Origin: Phycisphaerae bacterium
GTDB taxonomy: Bacteria; Planctomycetota; Phycisphaerae; Tepidisphaerales; Tepidisphaeraceae
Length of the DNA: 64,000 bases
Direction: 5' to 3'
Assembly: GCA_026004655.1 (NCBI GenBank)
Contig: BPJO01000007.1
Coordinates: forward strand, 62,001 to 126,000
Both the position numbers and the translations under genes were made by a program. Below, piece after piece: positions 56,701 to 64,000 of the stretch. Positions within the stretch are counted from its first letter, which is position 1, and every line of letters begins with the position of its first letter. Under the pieces are notes generated by a model. The model saw nothing but the letters and a program-made list of their open reading frames with translations, was not told where the DNA came from and ran no database searches.

Positions 56701-58939
56701 TGTCTTTGACACCGGTGAAACTTCCAGCATTACAATGGTCGGTGGGAGTTATAGCTTCGCTGGTCTCGATGCAGGAACTTACACCCTCCGCGTTGCCAAT
56801 CTAGGTGGGTATCTGCTAAGCAATCCCTCCAGCGGCGCATTGACCGTCAATCTCTTGACCACCAACTCGGTCGTCAACCAGAACTTCGGCGTTTATCTCA
56901 ACGGAACGGTATCCGGAACGGTCTATGCCGATGCCAATTTCAACGCCACTTTCGATACCGGTGACAGCTATCTGTCAGGGTGGACGGTCTATTTCGATGC
57001 AAACAACAACAATATTCTCGATGCCGGGGAACCCTCAGCTGTCACGAGTTCGACGGGATCCTATACTCTCAACGGTGTCAAGCCGGGCACACCTCGGATC
57101 CGGGCGATCACGCAAAGTCCTTATTATGCTTTGGTTTCAAGCCTCACACCCACCCTGACCAGTGGTCAGTTCCTCTCCGGACAGGATTTCCGATTCGTTC
57201 ACCCGTCTTCCCTGACTTATCGTGACCCCGATTATCCCACAAGCAACAATCCGGGTTGGAATTGGTCGTATTACGAATACACCGGAACGATCAGTTCGGT
57301 CTCCGCATTGGATACCATGACACCGGTTCGGAATGGAATGACCAATACTACCGGAACGACACCCATTGTCAGCATCAATACACCATCCCCCCGTGCGGAT
57401 CAGTTCGGGATCATTTGGACAGGGTTTATTCAGGTTCCTGCCGACAACATTTACACCTTTTATACCACCAGCGACGACGGGAGCACACTTTCGATCGGAA
57501 ATACGGTGGTGGTCAACAATGATGGTGCACACGGTTCTCAGGAACGAAGCGGGTTTATCGCCTTGCGTCAGGGGTTGCATGCCATCACCGTTCGTTATTT
57601 CGATGCCACCGGTGGACAATCCATCTCTGTCAGCTGGGAAAGCAGTTCGTTTTCAAAAACGGTTATTCCTTCTTCCGTAGCCTTTTTGGCGCCGACCGAT
57701 CCGCTTGTCGCACCGACTTCCCTGACCGCTTTTCCCGTCGGAGTTGCAAGAATTGATTTGGATTGGAGTTACACCGGGACCGGTCACAGCGGATTCGTCC
57801 TCGAGCGGGCGACCGATTCGGAATTTACCCAGAACGTTCGATCCTTCACGATTTCCGATCCCAACGCCCGATCTTTTTCCGATACGACGGTCGTTTCAGG
57901 ACAGACGTATTATTACCGTATTCGCTCGACTAGCGGGTCGCAACAATCCGATCCTTCCAACACGGTGTCAGCTACTGCCGATGCAGCTCCGACTGTCGCC
58001 ATCACGCCCATTTCGCCTTCCCCACGGACAACACCCGTCGATACCATCACAGTGACGTTCAGCGAACCGGTAACCGGTTTTGATCTGACGGATCTGGTGC
58101 TGAACCGAAACGGTGATCCGGTCGTGTTGTCAGGCGTTTCATTGACAACCACGGATCAACAAGTCTTCACGCTCACCGGGTTGTCTTCATTGACCCGTCG
58201 TTCCGGGACGTACACGATCTGGTTGAACGCGTCCGGAGGGATCACGGATAATGCCGGCAATGCATTAGCCAATAGCGATACTCAAACCTGGCAAACCTAC
58301 GCCACCGTTCAAGGCAGACATGTCTTCTACAACAACAGTTATTTTGATGGAAACAACCCCTCGGCCAATTCCGCCGACGATAACGCCATTGCCACCGACA
58401 AATCGGCTTTGATCAGCGGACAAGCCACCCTGACCAATTACACGACCAGTTCGAAGGGCATCAACGGGGTCATGATCGACCTGATCGGTCTAGGGGGTGG
58501 ATTGACTGTCAGCGATTTTGAGTTCCGTACGGGTCGATCAAACAATCCCTCCAACTGGTCGTTGCTGACGACTCTTCCCTCAATTCATGTTCGCGCGGTT
58601 TCCTCCGAGGTGGAACGGGTGACACTGATCTGGCCGGATTCAACGATTCGAAACACCTGGCTTCAGGTTCGACTTAAATCGACGGCGTCTTCGGGGCTGG
58701 CTTCGGATGACGTGTTTTATTTCGGAAACATCATCGGAGAGACCGGTGACACTCCCGGAAGTACCGTCGTCAACGCGTTGGATGTTTCGCGTGTAACTGC
58801 CAACTACAGCGGAAGAAACTTCGTCGGTATTACCAGTCTCTTCGACTTCGACCGTGATGGAAAAGTGACCGCTTTGGATGTCAGCATCGTCACGGCTAAC
58901 TATTCGGGACGAAACCCTGTTACGTTGATTCAGATCTGA
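53711..58939 (+). CDS. Exported subtilisin-like serine protease with multiple accessory domains
   Basis: A 1742-residue protein. N-terminal signature LLEPRRLLSG (13-22), then a propeptide-like region. The S8 protease domain (about 205-480) has its triad at D225 (VLDTGAQ), H279 (RHGTHVAG) and S443 (SGTSMASP). SdrD B-type repeats start near 501, 608, 857, 961 and 1067. A proprotein-convertase P-domain (about 663-786) interrupts the second repeat. A PA14 domain follows (about 1170-1326), then fibronectin III (1330-1426), an Ig-like domain (1427-1533), an unassigned domain and a dockerin-like end (about 1685-1742, DFDRDGKVTALDVSIVTANY). It probably degrades extracellular protein and is tethered through these modules. 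The ATG has no clear ribosome-binding site. Confidence 0.9.
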   Translation: MVFSYSGALRAELLEPRRLLSGSVLSSPFHDAVARSTEVITASFKKNAPTSALGTSFDRIGKYVVHAVSNRPTDLREIARKTGESANDLFQKGLREIWWMGKRAQTLAGQWIVRFDDFSGSPQKQLRAARNLVGQISGVKVDRFTYLDGTFLIRTPETTGYRQLATQMSGLPGFKYIEPNFVFARPQAVPNDPTYSQQWAWDKINAPAAWDVTTGSNDIVVAVLDTGAQVTHPDLSANIFVNPFETPGNGIDDDGNGFIDDVRGWNFGNNTPTVDTDRHGTHVAGTIGAVGNNSTGVTGLNWSVKILPLDIFPDNYTSSSYYIAALAYLNGLKLRGVNVVASNNSYGALGGTSTAVKEAIRSNANQNILFVAAAGNDGQNVSSSGFSPATNGEPNSIAVAASTSTDARASFSNWGTNVDIAAPGQNIRSTTPTNSYGDLSGTSMASPHVAGLVALAYSVVPNASYHQIKQAILDGGDPVSWASTPTATNKRINAAGTINIVRTHVSGKAFLDLNRDGIQQTGESALRGWKVFHDANNNGVRDASEPYANIQLNGQYDLIVPAGLQRIRLENQSGYTVTLGSSGYSFTLNQYDSSTGIDFAVAPNNTGVIEGIVFVDANGNGTRDAGESPLAGSTVFLDVNNNGTLEPASVFHAPDTPIGIPDMRTITSNLYVVRSGTISDVNVTLNITHPYVNDLRVTLIHPDGTRVRLVNNNGGGGDNFNNTVFDDQASTPITSGSAPFSGSFRPIDSLSSLNGKPATGGWQLEIVDGGASDIGVLNGWSLSFDNANGDAVQYTSADGTYRFGGLSAGTHRVRIGTRTGFNITAPTAGLWTQTLTSGQVASGRDFALQPQSVFQPSSITGQLWYDANANGTRDSNDYALTNWIAYLDTNNNDQIDPGEPMTRTDESGNYRFDGLLPGSYSVRTASYRGYFLSRPLSNEYNLTLSAGSSVNPGDFAYSQRTISGTVFIDQNANGNKDGNDTTGLTGYTVYIDSNNNGVFDTGETSSITMVGGSYSFAGLDAGTYTLRVANLGGYLLSNPSSGALTVNLLTTNSVVNQNFGVYLNGTVSGTVYADANFNATFDTGDSYLSGWTVYFDANNNNILDAGEPSAVTSSTGSYTLNGVKPGTPRIRAITQSPYYALVSSLTPTLTSGQFLSGQDFRFVHPSSLTYRDPDYPTSNNPGWNWSYYEYTGTISSVSALDTMTPVRNGMTNTTGTTPIVSINTPSPRADQFGIIWTGFIQVPADNIYTFYTTSDDGSTLSIGNTVVVNNDGAHGSQERSGFIALRQGLHAITVRYFDATGGQSISVSWESSSFSKTVIPSSVAFLAPTDPLVAPTSLTAFPVGVARIDLDWSYTGTGHSGFVLERATDSEFTQNVRSFTISDPNARSFSDTTVVSGQTYYYRIRSTSGSQQSDPSNTVSATADAAPTVAITPISPSPRTTPVDTITVTFSEPVTGFDLTDLVLNRNGDPVVLSGVSLTTTDQQVFTLTGLSSLTRRSGTYTIWLNASGGITDNAGNALANSDTQTWQTYATVQGRHVFYNNSYFDGNNPSANSADDNAIATDKSALISGQATLTNYTTSSKGINGVMIDLIGLGGGLTVSDFEFRTGRSNNPSNWSLLTTLPSIHVRAVSSEVERVTLIWPDSTIRNTWLQVRLKSTASSGLASDDVFYFGNIIGETGDTPGSTVVNALDVSRVTANYSGRNFVGITSLFDFDRDGKVTALDVSIVTANYSGRNPVTLIQI

Positions 58940-59853
58940 TCCGGCGGATGGGTGTCGGATCCCGGTTTCATTGATTGCATTTGTTCGACAACTTTGAACA
59001 AGGCTTGAGTGCCTTCCTTTCCACAACCCATGCGCTGAAGACGCTGGTACAGCTTTTGGACCCATCGGATGACGGGCAGCTTGATATGATTCTGGCGGGC
59101 AAACTCAACAACCAGTCCCAGATCCTTAGCTGCTAGATCGACCATGAAACCGGGGGAAAAGTCGCCTTGGATCATTTTCGGTCCCAGCATCTGGAGTTGC
59201 CAGGATCGGGCTGCCCCGGCCCCGACCGCCTCGAGGGTGGTTGAAAGATCCAAACCACTTTTTTTGGCAAAGATCATCGCTTCACTGACAGCCAGGAGTG
59301 TTTCAAGCACGAGGATCTGATTCACCAGCTTGGTGAGCTGTCCGTTTCCGCTCGGACCGGTGTAAGTGACGGTTTGTCCCATCTGTTTCAGGAGAGGTTC
59401 CACACGATCGAAAGCAGGTTTAGACCCACCGCACATGATTGAGAGGGTGGCTTGACGGGCGCCAACATCTCCACCGGAGACGGGGGCGTCAATCAAGTCG
59501 ATGCCTGCTGACGCAAGCGTTTTGGCAAATTGACGAGTGGCAGTGGGGCTGATCGTTGAATGATCGACTATGATCGTGCCTTTACGGGCGGACCGGATCA
59601 AACCGTCTTGTCCGAACAGTACTTTCTGGACGTCGGGGGTGTCGGTCACACAAATAAAGATGACCTCAGCCTGCTCGGCGAGGTCGGCGGGGGAGTCGGC
59701 CCAGGTTGCCCCTTCGGCTAAAACCGCTCGTGCTTTGCAAGCCGTCCGGGAATGCACCGTCAAACGATATCCGGTCTTCCGAAGAAGATTCAGGGACATC
59801 GGTAAACCCATTATTCCCATTCCGATAAAACCCAAATGTGTTGGTGTTTCCAT
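58930..59853 (-). CDS. 3-Hydroxyisobutyrate-dehydrogenase-family NAD(P) oxidoreductase
   Basis: A 307-residue beta-hydroxyacid dehydrogenase. The NAD-binding GFIGMGIMGLPMSLNL begins the protein. DAPVSGGDVGARQATLSIMCGG is the substrate-binding signature, and the catalytic lysine is in NGQLTKLVNQIL. Members oxidise 3-hydroxyisobutyrate, tartronate semialdehyde or similar acids. I start at 59853, directly before the Rossmann motif; the frame extends to 59916. The 3' end overlaps the convergent subtilase by 10 bp. A glycerate kinase lies nearby (62710-63897), so tartronate semialdehyde reduction to glycerate is a plausible, unproven role. Confidence 0.88.
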   Translation of the reverse strand: METPTHLGFIGMGIMGLPMSLNLLRKTGYRLTVHSRTACKARAVLAEGATWADSPADLAEQAEVIFICVTDTPDVQKVLFGQDGLIRSARKGTIIVDHSTISPTATRQFAKTLASAGIDLIDAPVSGGDVGARQATLSIMCGGSKPAFDRVEPLLKQMGQTVTYTGPSGNGQLTKLVNQILVLETLLAVSEAMIFAKKSGLDLSTTLEAVGAGAARSWQLQMLGPKMIQGDFSPGFMVDLAAKDLGLVVEFARQNHIKLPVIRWVQKLYQRLQRMGCGKEGTQALFKVVEQMQSMKPGSDTHPPDQI

Positions 59854-60028
59854 CTTGCTGAATCGCAGAATACTCCCAATTTCCGGCAGGAAAAGAAGAA
59901 ATTCAAACCTCTTCAAAAAACTTTTTACCCCAGGTTGTCAGATTGACAGCTAAAAAGACCAACCTGCAAGTTTGGCATAGGTTAGGATTAATGGGGTCGA
60001 AGATTTTTCGGAAAATCGTGGTCCGAAC

Positions 60029-60044
60029 TGGCACAAAGGTTGCA
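60029..60044 (+). promoter_or_regulatory. Candidate sigma-54 promoter for clpB
   Basis: TGGCAC-N5-TTGCA matches the sigma-54 (RpoN) -24/-12 consensus TGGCACG-N4-TTGCW, with only the seventh base differing. It would start transcription near 60055, 21 nt before the clpB ATG at 60076. The AGAGGA ribosome-binding site is then inside the transcript. No activator gene is nearby. A chance match cannot be excluded. Confidence 0.5.
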
Positions 60045-60075
60045 TAAAGTTGTTTTAAAGAAAGAGGATACAACC

Positions 60076-62706
60076 ATGCGCTTTGACCAATTGACGACAA
60101 AAGCCCAAGAGGCACTTGCTGGTGCACAGGAACTGGCGCGCCAGCGAAACAACCCTGAAGTGACACCCATGCATCTGCTCCGTTCCTTGTTGGAACCGGA
60201 TCAGACCACCATTCATGCCCTATTGCGAAAGCTGAGTATCAACACCAGCGATTTGACCGGACGGGTGGACCAGCACTTGCAACGGTTGCCCAACTCTTCC
60301 GGGACCCAGATCGGCGCCAGTCGGTCATTGATGGACGTACTCGATGACGCCCAGAAACAGGCCGAGCGGCTTAAGGACGAGTATGTTAGTACCGAACACC
60401 TCCTGATTAGTCTCACCAGTCAGTCCAATGAGGCTTCGACATTGTTGAATCAGTCGGGAGTGACCACTGACAAGCTGTTGTCATCCTTGAAAGACGTTCG
60501 TGGGAACCAGCGGGTGACGGATCAGAACCCCGAAGACAAGTACCAGGCGTTGGAAAAATACGGAAAGGACCTTGTCGCCTTGGCCAAACTGGGAAAGATC
60601 GACCCGGTCATCGGTCGAGATGAGGAAATCCGCCGGACCATGCAGGTCCTGTCACGAAGGACCAAGAACAATCCGGTTCTGATCGGGGAACCAGGTGTCG
60701 GAAAAACCGCCATTGTTGAGGGTCTGGCGATGCGGATCGTCAAAGGCGATGTCCCGACAGCCCTTCAGAATAAACGGATCGTTGCACTCGACATGGGCGC
60801 GCTGATCGCCGGGGCCAAGTATCGTGGGGAGTTTGAAGACCGACTCAAAGCAGTCATCAAGGAAGTCCAGGCCGGTGACGGACAGGTGATTCTTTTCATT
60901 GACGAGCTTCATACGGTCGTGGGTGCAGGTCGCACCGATGGCGCCATGGACGCAGGCAACCTGCTCAAGCCCGCTTTGGCCCGTGGCGAACTACGATGCA
61001 TCGGTGCAACGACCCTCGACGAATACCGAAAACACATCGAAAAGGATCCGGCTTTGGAACGTCGGTTTCAACCGATTCTGATCGGGGAACCGAGTGTCGA
61101 AGATACGATTGCGATCCTTCGTGGATTGAAACAGCGTTACGAAACCCATCACGGTGTTCGTATCACCGACAACGCGATCGTCGCGGCTGCCACGCTGTCC
61201 GATCGGTATATCCAGGACCGGTTCCTACCCGACAAAGCCATCGACCTGATCGACGAAGCCGCTTCCAGGTTGGCGCTAGAGAATCAATCCGTTCCCGAAG
61301 AAATTGATCGATTGATCCGAAGGCAGGCTCAGCTCGAACTTGTCCAGGGACAGTTGAAGGATGAAAAAGATCCCGACGCGCAAAAACGTTTGGAAAGCAT
61401 CAAAGAAGAGCTGGCCGAAGTCCACAAACAACTTCAAGAGCTCAACCGACAGTGGGAGCTTGAAAAAGCCGGTCTCGGAGATGTCAACACGTTGCGCGCC
61501 CAGTACCTGAGTCGTCGGGAAAAGTACGAACAACGCGAAGCAGCCATCGTGTCGGCGTTACGCGAAGGTCGACGTGTTTCTGAAAAGGAACTACAGGAAG
61601 TGGCTGCGGAGGAAAAACTGCTCAAACAGTTGAAGCAGCAACTCGACAAGTTGGAATCCGAATCAAAGACAGAGAAAAAAACCGAATCTCGTCTGCTCAA
61701 GCAGGAAGTCGATGCGGAAGAAATTGCCGAGGTCGTTTCCCGATGGACGGGTATTCCTGTTTCGCGGATGATGGAAACAGAACGGGAAAAGCTACTGAAA
61801 ATGGAAGAAAATCTTGCCCAACGCGTCATCGGACAGGAAGACGCTGTCCGGGCCGTTTCCGATGCGGTTCGTCGGTCCCGTGCCGGACTGGGAGATCCGA
61901 ATCGACCTATCGGGTCGTTTTTGTTCCTCGGTCCGACCGGTGTGGGTAAAACCGAATTGTGCAAGGCTTTGGCAGAGTTCCTGTTCGACGACGAGAGCAG
62001 CATGGTTCGTATCGACATGAGCGAGTTCATGGAGCAGCACTCTGTCGCCCGTCTGATCGGAGCCCCCCCGGGATATGTCGGTTATGAAGAAGGGGGTGTG
62101 CTGACCGAGGCGGTTCGTCGAAAACCGTACAGTGTGATCCTGTTCGATGAGATCGAAAAGGCTCATCGGGATGTGTTCAACGTTCTTTTGCAGGTGCTGG
62201 ATGACGGACGTCTGACCGACGGGCAGGGTCGGACCGTTGATTTCAAGAACACCGTGATCGTCATGACCAGCAACATTGGTTCTCAGCAGATCATGGAACT
62301 GTCCAGCAAGAACGCGGAGGACTGGGAAATCGAAGCCGTGGTCAAATCTCAGCTTCGAAATTATTTCAGACCCGAGTTTCTCAACCGGATCGACGAAATC
62401 ATCGTCTTCCATCCGTTGAAGAAAGAGCAACTGACTCGGATCGTGGATGTTCAACTCAAGCACCTGGCCAAACGGTTGACCGATCGTGGTCTTACGCTTG
62501 AAATGACCGATGCAGCGAAACAACTTCTTGCCGATGAGGGGTATGATCCGCAGTTCGGCGCCCGTCCTTTGAAACGGGTGATCCAACAACGGATCGAAAA
62601 TCCTCTGGCATTGAAGCTATTACGCGGGGAATTGGATGAAAAGGCTACGACGGTCTTGATCGACGCCGATCCGTCGAGAAAGGATTTCACCTTCACAGCC
62701 CGGTAA
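60076..62706 (+). CDS. clpB: ATP-dependent chaperone ClpB
   Basis: ClpB is a hexameric AAA+ disaggregase that works with DnaK. The 876-residue length is typical. It has an N-terminal Clp repeat domain ([18 protein letters not shown] onward). The first ATPase has Walker [10 protein letters not shown] and the pore segment [12 protein letters not shown] long coiled-coil M-domain follows (about 400-540), then the second ATPase with GPTGVGKTE and the GYVGYEEGG pore loop. I start at 60076 because AGAGGATAC lies just upstream; a longer frame from 60040 would run through the promoter. It is convergent with glycerate kinase, 3 bp apart. Confidence 0.97.
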   Translation: MRFDQLTTKAQEALAGAQELARQRNNPEVTPMHLLRSLLEPDQTTIHALLRKLSINTSDLTGRVDQHLQRLPNSSGTQIGASRSLMDVLDDAQKQAERLKDEYVSTEHLLISLTSQSNEASTLLNQSGVTTDKLLSSLKDVRGNQRVTDQNPEDKYQALEKYGKDLVALAKLGKIDPVIGRDEEIRRTMQVLSRRTKNNPVLIGEPGVGKTAIVEGLAMRIVKGDVPTALQNKRIVALDMGALIAGAKYRGEFEDRLKAVIKEVQAGDGQVILFIDELHTVVGAGRTDGAMDAGNLLKPALARGELRCIGATTLDEYRKHIEKDPALERRFQPILIGEPSVEDTIAILRGLKQRYETHHGVRITDNAIVAAATLSDRYIQDRFLPDKAIDLIDEAASRLALENQSVPEEIDRLIRRQAQLELVQGQLKDEKDPDAQKRLESIKEELAEVHKQLQELNRQWELEKAGLGDVNTLRAQYLSRREKYEQREAAIVSALREGRRVSEKELQEVAAEEKLLKQLKQQLDKLESESKTEKKTESRLLKQEVDAEEIAEVVSRWTGIPVSRMMETEREKLLKMEENLAQRVIGQEDAVRAVSDAVRRSRAGLGDPNRPIGSFLFLGPTGVGKTELCKALAEFLFDDESSMVRIDMSEFMEQHSVARLIGAPPGYVGYEEGGVLTEAVRRKPYSVILFDEIEKAHRDVFNVLLQVLDDGRLTDGQGRTVDFKNTVIVMTSNIGSQQIMELSSKNAEDWEIEAVVKSQLRNYFRPEFLNRIDEIIVFHPLKKEQLTRIVDVQLKHLAKRLTDRGLTLEMTDAAKQLLADEGYDPQFGARPLKRVIQQRIENPLALKLLRGELDEKATTVLIDADPSRKDFTFTAR

Positions 62707-62709
62707 TGC

Positions 62710-63897
62710 CTACACCAGCAAGCGGAGCGTCCGGGCAACGGTGTCGGTTAAAAGTGAAGCAGCCTGTCGGAAGGCCTGATCCGTGTTCATCGACTGATCC
62801 GTGATGCTGAAATAACTGGTCAATCCTTCTTCCAGGAGCCGATCGGCCCCGTTGCCTATGACGCCCGTAAAAGCGATACACCTCTTTGCGGCTTGTTTAC
62901 AGGCCCGTGCGACCACCGCAGGGGCTTTACCCGCCAGTGTCTGGGAATCGAGTTTGCCCTCCCCGGTAATGACCAGATCGGCTTTGGCCAGACGTCGATG
63001 AAAACCGCTGAGACCAAGAATCAGTTCGGCACCGCTGACGATCGAGGCTCCGAACAACACCATCATCCCAAATCCGACGCCCCCGGCTGCCCCCGCGCCG
63101 GGCGCCATCGCCTGGTCTTGCCTTTGCAACCGGTCTGCCAGTTTACGCAAAGCCTCATCCAGAAGTCGTACCTGATCCGGAGTAGCCCCTTTCTGCGGGG
63201 CAAAGATGTGTGCAGCACCGTCCGGACCATATAACGGATTCCCCACGTCACAAGCCACTACGAACTCGATTCCCCGTGTGTCGAGTACGGCTTGGGAAGC
63301 CGGATCCGGAAGAGCCAGACTCGATTGGTAGTTCCTGTATAATGGGTGATACGGCTGAATCGAGAGCACCATCCCGACGTCTTTTCCACACAGTTTACGG
63401 TCGTTCGCCGAATAGATCTTTCCGTTGATCATTCGGATGGCTCCGCCCCAGGCTTGAGCGATCCCGATACCCCCGTCACAAGTAGCGCTACCCCCGATAC
63501 CCAGAATGATCTTTTTAACCCCGGTGTCGGCTGCGTGTCGGAGCAGTTCCCCGGTTCCGAAGGTCGTCGTACGGGTCGGGTCATATTGGCAAGGGTCTAG
63601 AAGTATTAATCCCGAGGCCGACGCTAGCTCGATCACGGCAGTACGTCCGTTATCAATGAACGCGACCGGTGCAGACACTTTCATCCCGGGTAGGGGTCCA
63701 CATACTTCAAACGTCTTGCAAGTCCCGGCGACCGACGTGAGTACCGCTTGTACGGTACCTTCGCCACCGTCGGCTAGTGGGCATAAATCGATATCCGCTT
63801 CAGGACACGCCCGTCGTACGCCGTCCACAATGGCTTGGGTTGCTTCCTTTTGTGTCAAAGAACCTTTGAACTTGTCAGTCGCGATCAGAATTCGCAT
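62710..63897 (-). CDS. Glycerate kinase (GarK/GlxK type)
   Basis: A 395-residue glycerate 2-kinase of the GarK family, which phosphorylates glycerate into central carbon metabolism. Family motifs are ILIATDKFKGSLTQKEA at the start, LADGGEGT, GIGGSATCDGGIG, VACDVGNPLYGPDGAA, and GEGKLDSQTLAGKAP near the end. I use the ATG at 63897; a start at 63921 adds eight unconserved residues. Together with the 3-hydroxyisobutyrate-type dehydrogenase at 58930-59853 it could complete a route from tartronate semialdehyde, though clpB separates the two. Confidence 0.92.
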   Translation of the reverse strand: MRILIATDKFKGSLTQKEATQAIVDGVRRACPEADIDLCPLADGGEGTVQAVLTSVAGTCKTFEVCGPLPGMKVSAPVAFIDNGRTAVIELASASGLILLDPCQYDPTRTTTFGTGELLRHAADTGVKKIILGIGGSATCDGGIGIAQAWGGAIRMINGKIYSANDRKLCGKDVGMVLSIQPYHPLYRNYQSSLALPDPASQAVLDTRGIEFVVACDVGNPLYGPDGAAHIFAPQKGATPDQVRLLDEALRKLADRLQRQDQAMAPGAGAAGGVGFGMMVLFGASIVSGAELILGLSGFHRRLAKADLVITGEGKLDSQTLAGKAPAVVARACKQAAKRCIAFTGVIGNGADRLLEEGLTSYFSITDQSMNTDQAFRQAASLLTDTVARTLRLLV

Positions 63898-63961
63898 GGT
63901 TGAATAACATAACCATACCATTCGTCGGGTACTCTTAACAGTTCGCGAATGAGTGGTTACG

Positions 63962-64000
63962 ATGCCTCTGATTCGAGTGATGAATGAGGGTATGAAGCGT
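63962..64000 (+). CDS. Possible start of a gene, cut by the window end
   Basis: An ATG at 63962 opens a 13-codon frame (MPLIRVMNEG...) that runs off the right edge. It is divergent from the glycerate kinase and lies about 65 bp from that gene's ATG, a normal place for a start. Too little is visible to name it. Confidence 0.3.
   Translation, partial: MPLIRVMNEGMKR

Noticed and set aside
60040..60075. Start of clpB at a TTG at 60040
   Set aside because: It would add 12 unconserved residues and overlaps the -12 element of the candidate promoter. The ATG at 60076 has a good ribosome-binding site and the canonical ClpB N-terminus.
58930..63897. An operon joining the 3-hydroxyisobutyrate-type dehydrogenase and glycerate kinase
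   Set aside because: Both are on the minus strand and could share a pathway, but clpB on the opposite strand lies between them, so they are not co-transcribed.
1..64000. tRNA, rRNA, CRISPR arrays, insertion sequences or prophage
   Set aside because: I looked in all gaps larger than about 100 bp and saw no cloverleaf-like sequence, no regularly spaced repeats and no transposase or integrase. A search tool could still reveal a small RNA.

Overview
The window looks like part of a planctomycete chromosome, most likely from the class Phycisphaerae. Four large exported proteins carry the planctomycete N-terminal signature LExRxLLS (starting near 3798, 48369, 50678 and 53711). One protein ends in a PEP-CTERM sorting tail. 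There is a dockerin-like exported protease, a type III glutamine synthetase and an OPT-like membrane protein of a planctomycete-type family. The lineage is inferred from these signatures, not from a marker-gene tree. I see no rRNA, tRNA, CRISPR array, insertion sequence or prophage.

Layout. 1-2.8 kb: end of a complex I operon (nuoM partial, nuoN), then a convergent OsmC protein. 3.8-10 kb: an RTX/PKD/beta-helix surface protein, a large membrane protein and a YfcE-type phosphodiesterase. 10-16 kb, minus strand: an alpha-amylase, then a compact sugar-acid cluster transcribed as RraA-like protein, enolase-superfamily dehydratase, SAF subunit, UxaA-type dehydratase and SDR dehydrogenase, with overlapping genes. 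15.9-18.7 kb: a ParA ATPase fused to a glycogen-binding domain, followed by a P-loop-less MinD-like protein. 18.9-21.6 kb: a CapD/FlaA1-type sugar dehydratase and a PEP-CTERM protein. 21.6-33 kb: mixed housekeeping and signalling (GroES-like, degenerate receiver, HDOD-GGDEF, acyl-CoA dehydrogenase-like, MetRS, FHA-GspE, heme-c chemoreceptor). 33-35.6 kb: heptosyltransferase and tandem LPS-kinase-like genes. 35.8-38.8 kb: purA, a beta-propeller lipoprotein and a hypothetical gene. 39.1-45 kb: SUF iron-sulfur genes (sufC, sufD, a sufS-sufE fusion, a sufT-like gene; no sufB), glyA and a CbpA/DnaJ-like gene. 46-50.7 kb: two exported proteins. 51.2-53.4 kb: glnA with a leader and a strong terminator. 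53.7-64 kb: a giant subtilase, a 3-hydroxyisobutyrate-dehydrogenase-like gene, clpB behind a candidate sigma-54 promoter, and glycerate kinase.

A striking property is that six genes between 33 and 51.5 kb (heptosyltransferase, tandem kinase, glyA, dnaJ-like, sorbosone-dehydrogenase-like, glnA) are interrupted by about 13 frameshifts. Each one is repaired by removing a single base, nearly always from a run of the same base. Because glyA and glnA are hit, homopolymer over-calling in the source assembly is the most economical explanation. I have annotated each as one gene and given the break positions.

The most interesting biology is the ParA-glycogen-binding fusion with its MinD-like partner (15.9-18.7 kb). 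It looks like a positioning system whose cargo could be a polysaccharide. Other notable items are the convertase P-domain nested inside a B-type repeat of the subtilase, the tandem LPS-kinase fusion, and the sigma-54-type promoter before clpB.
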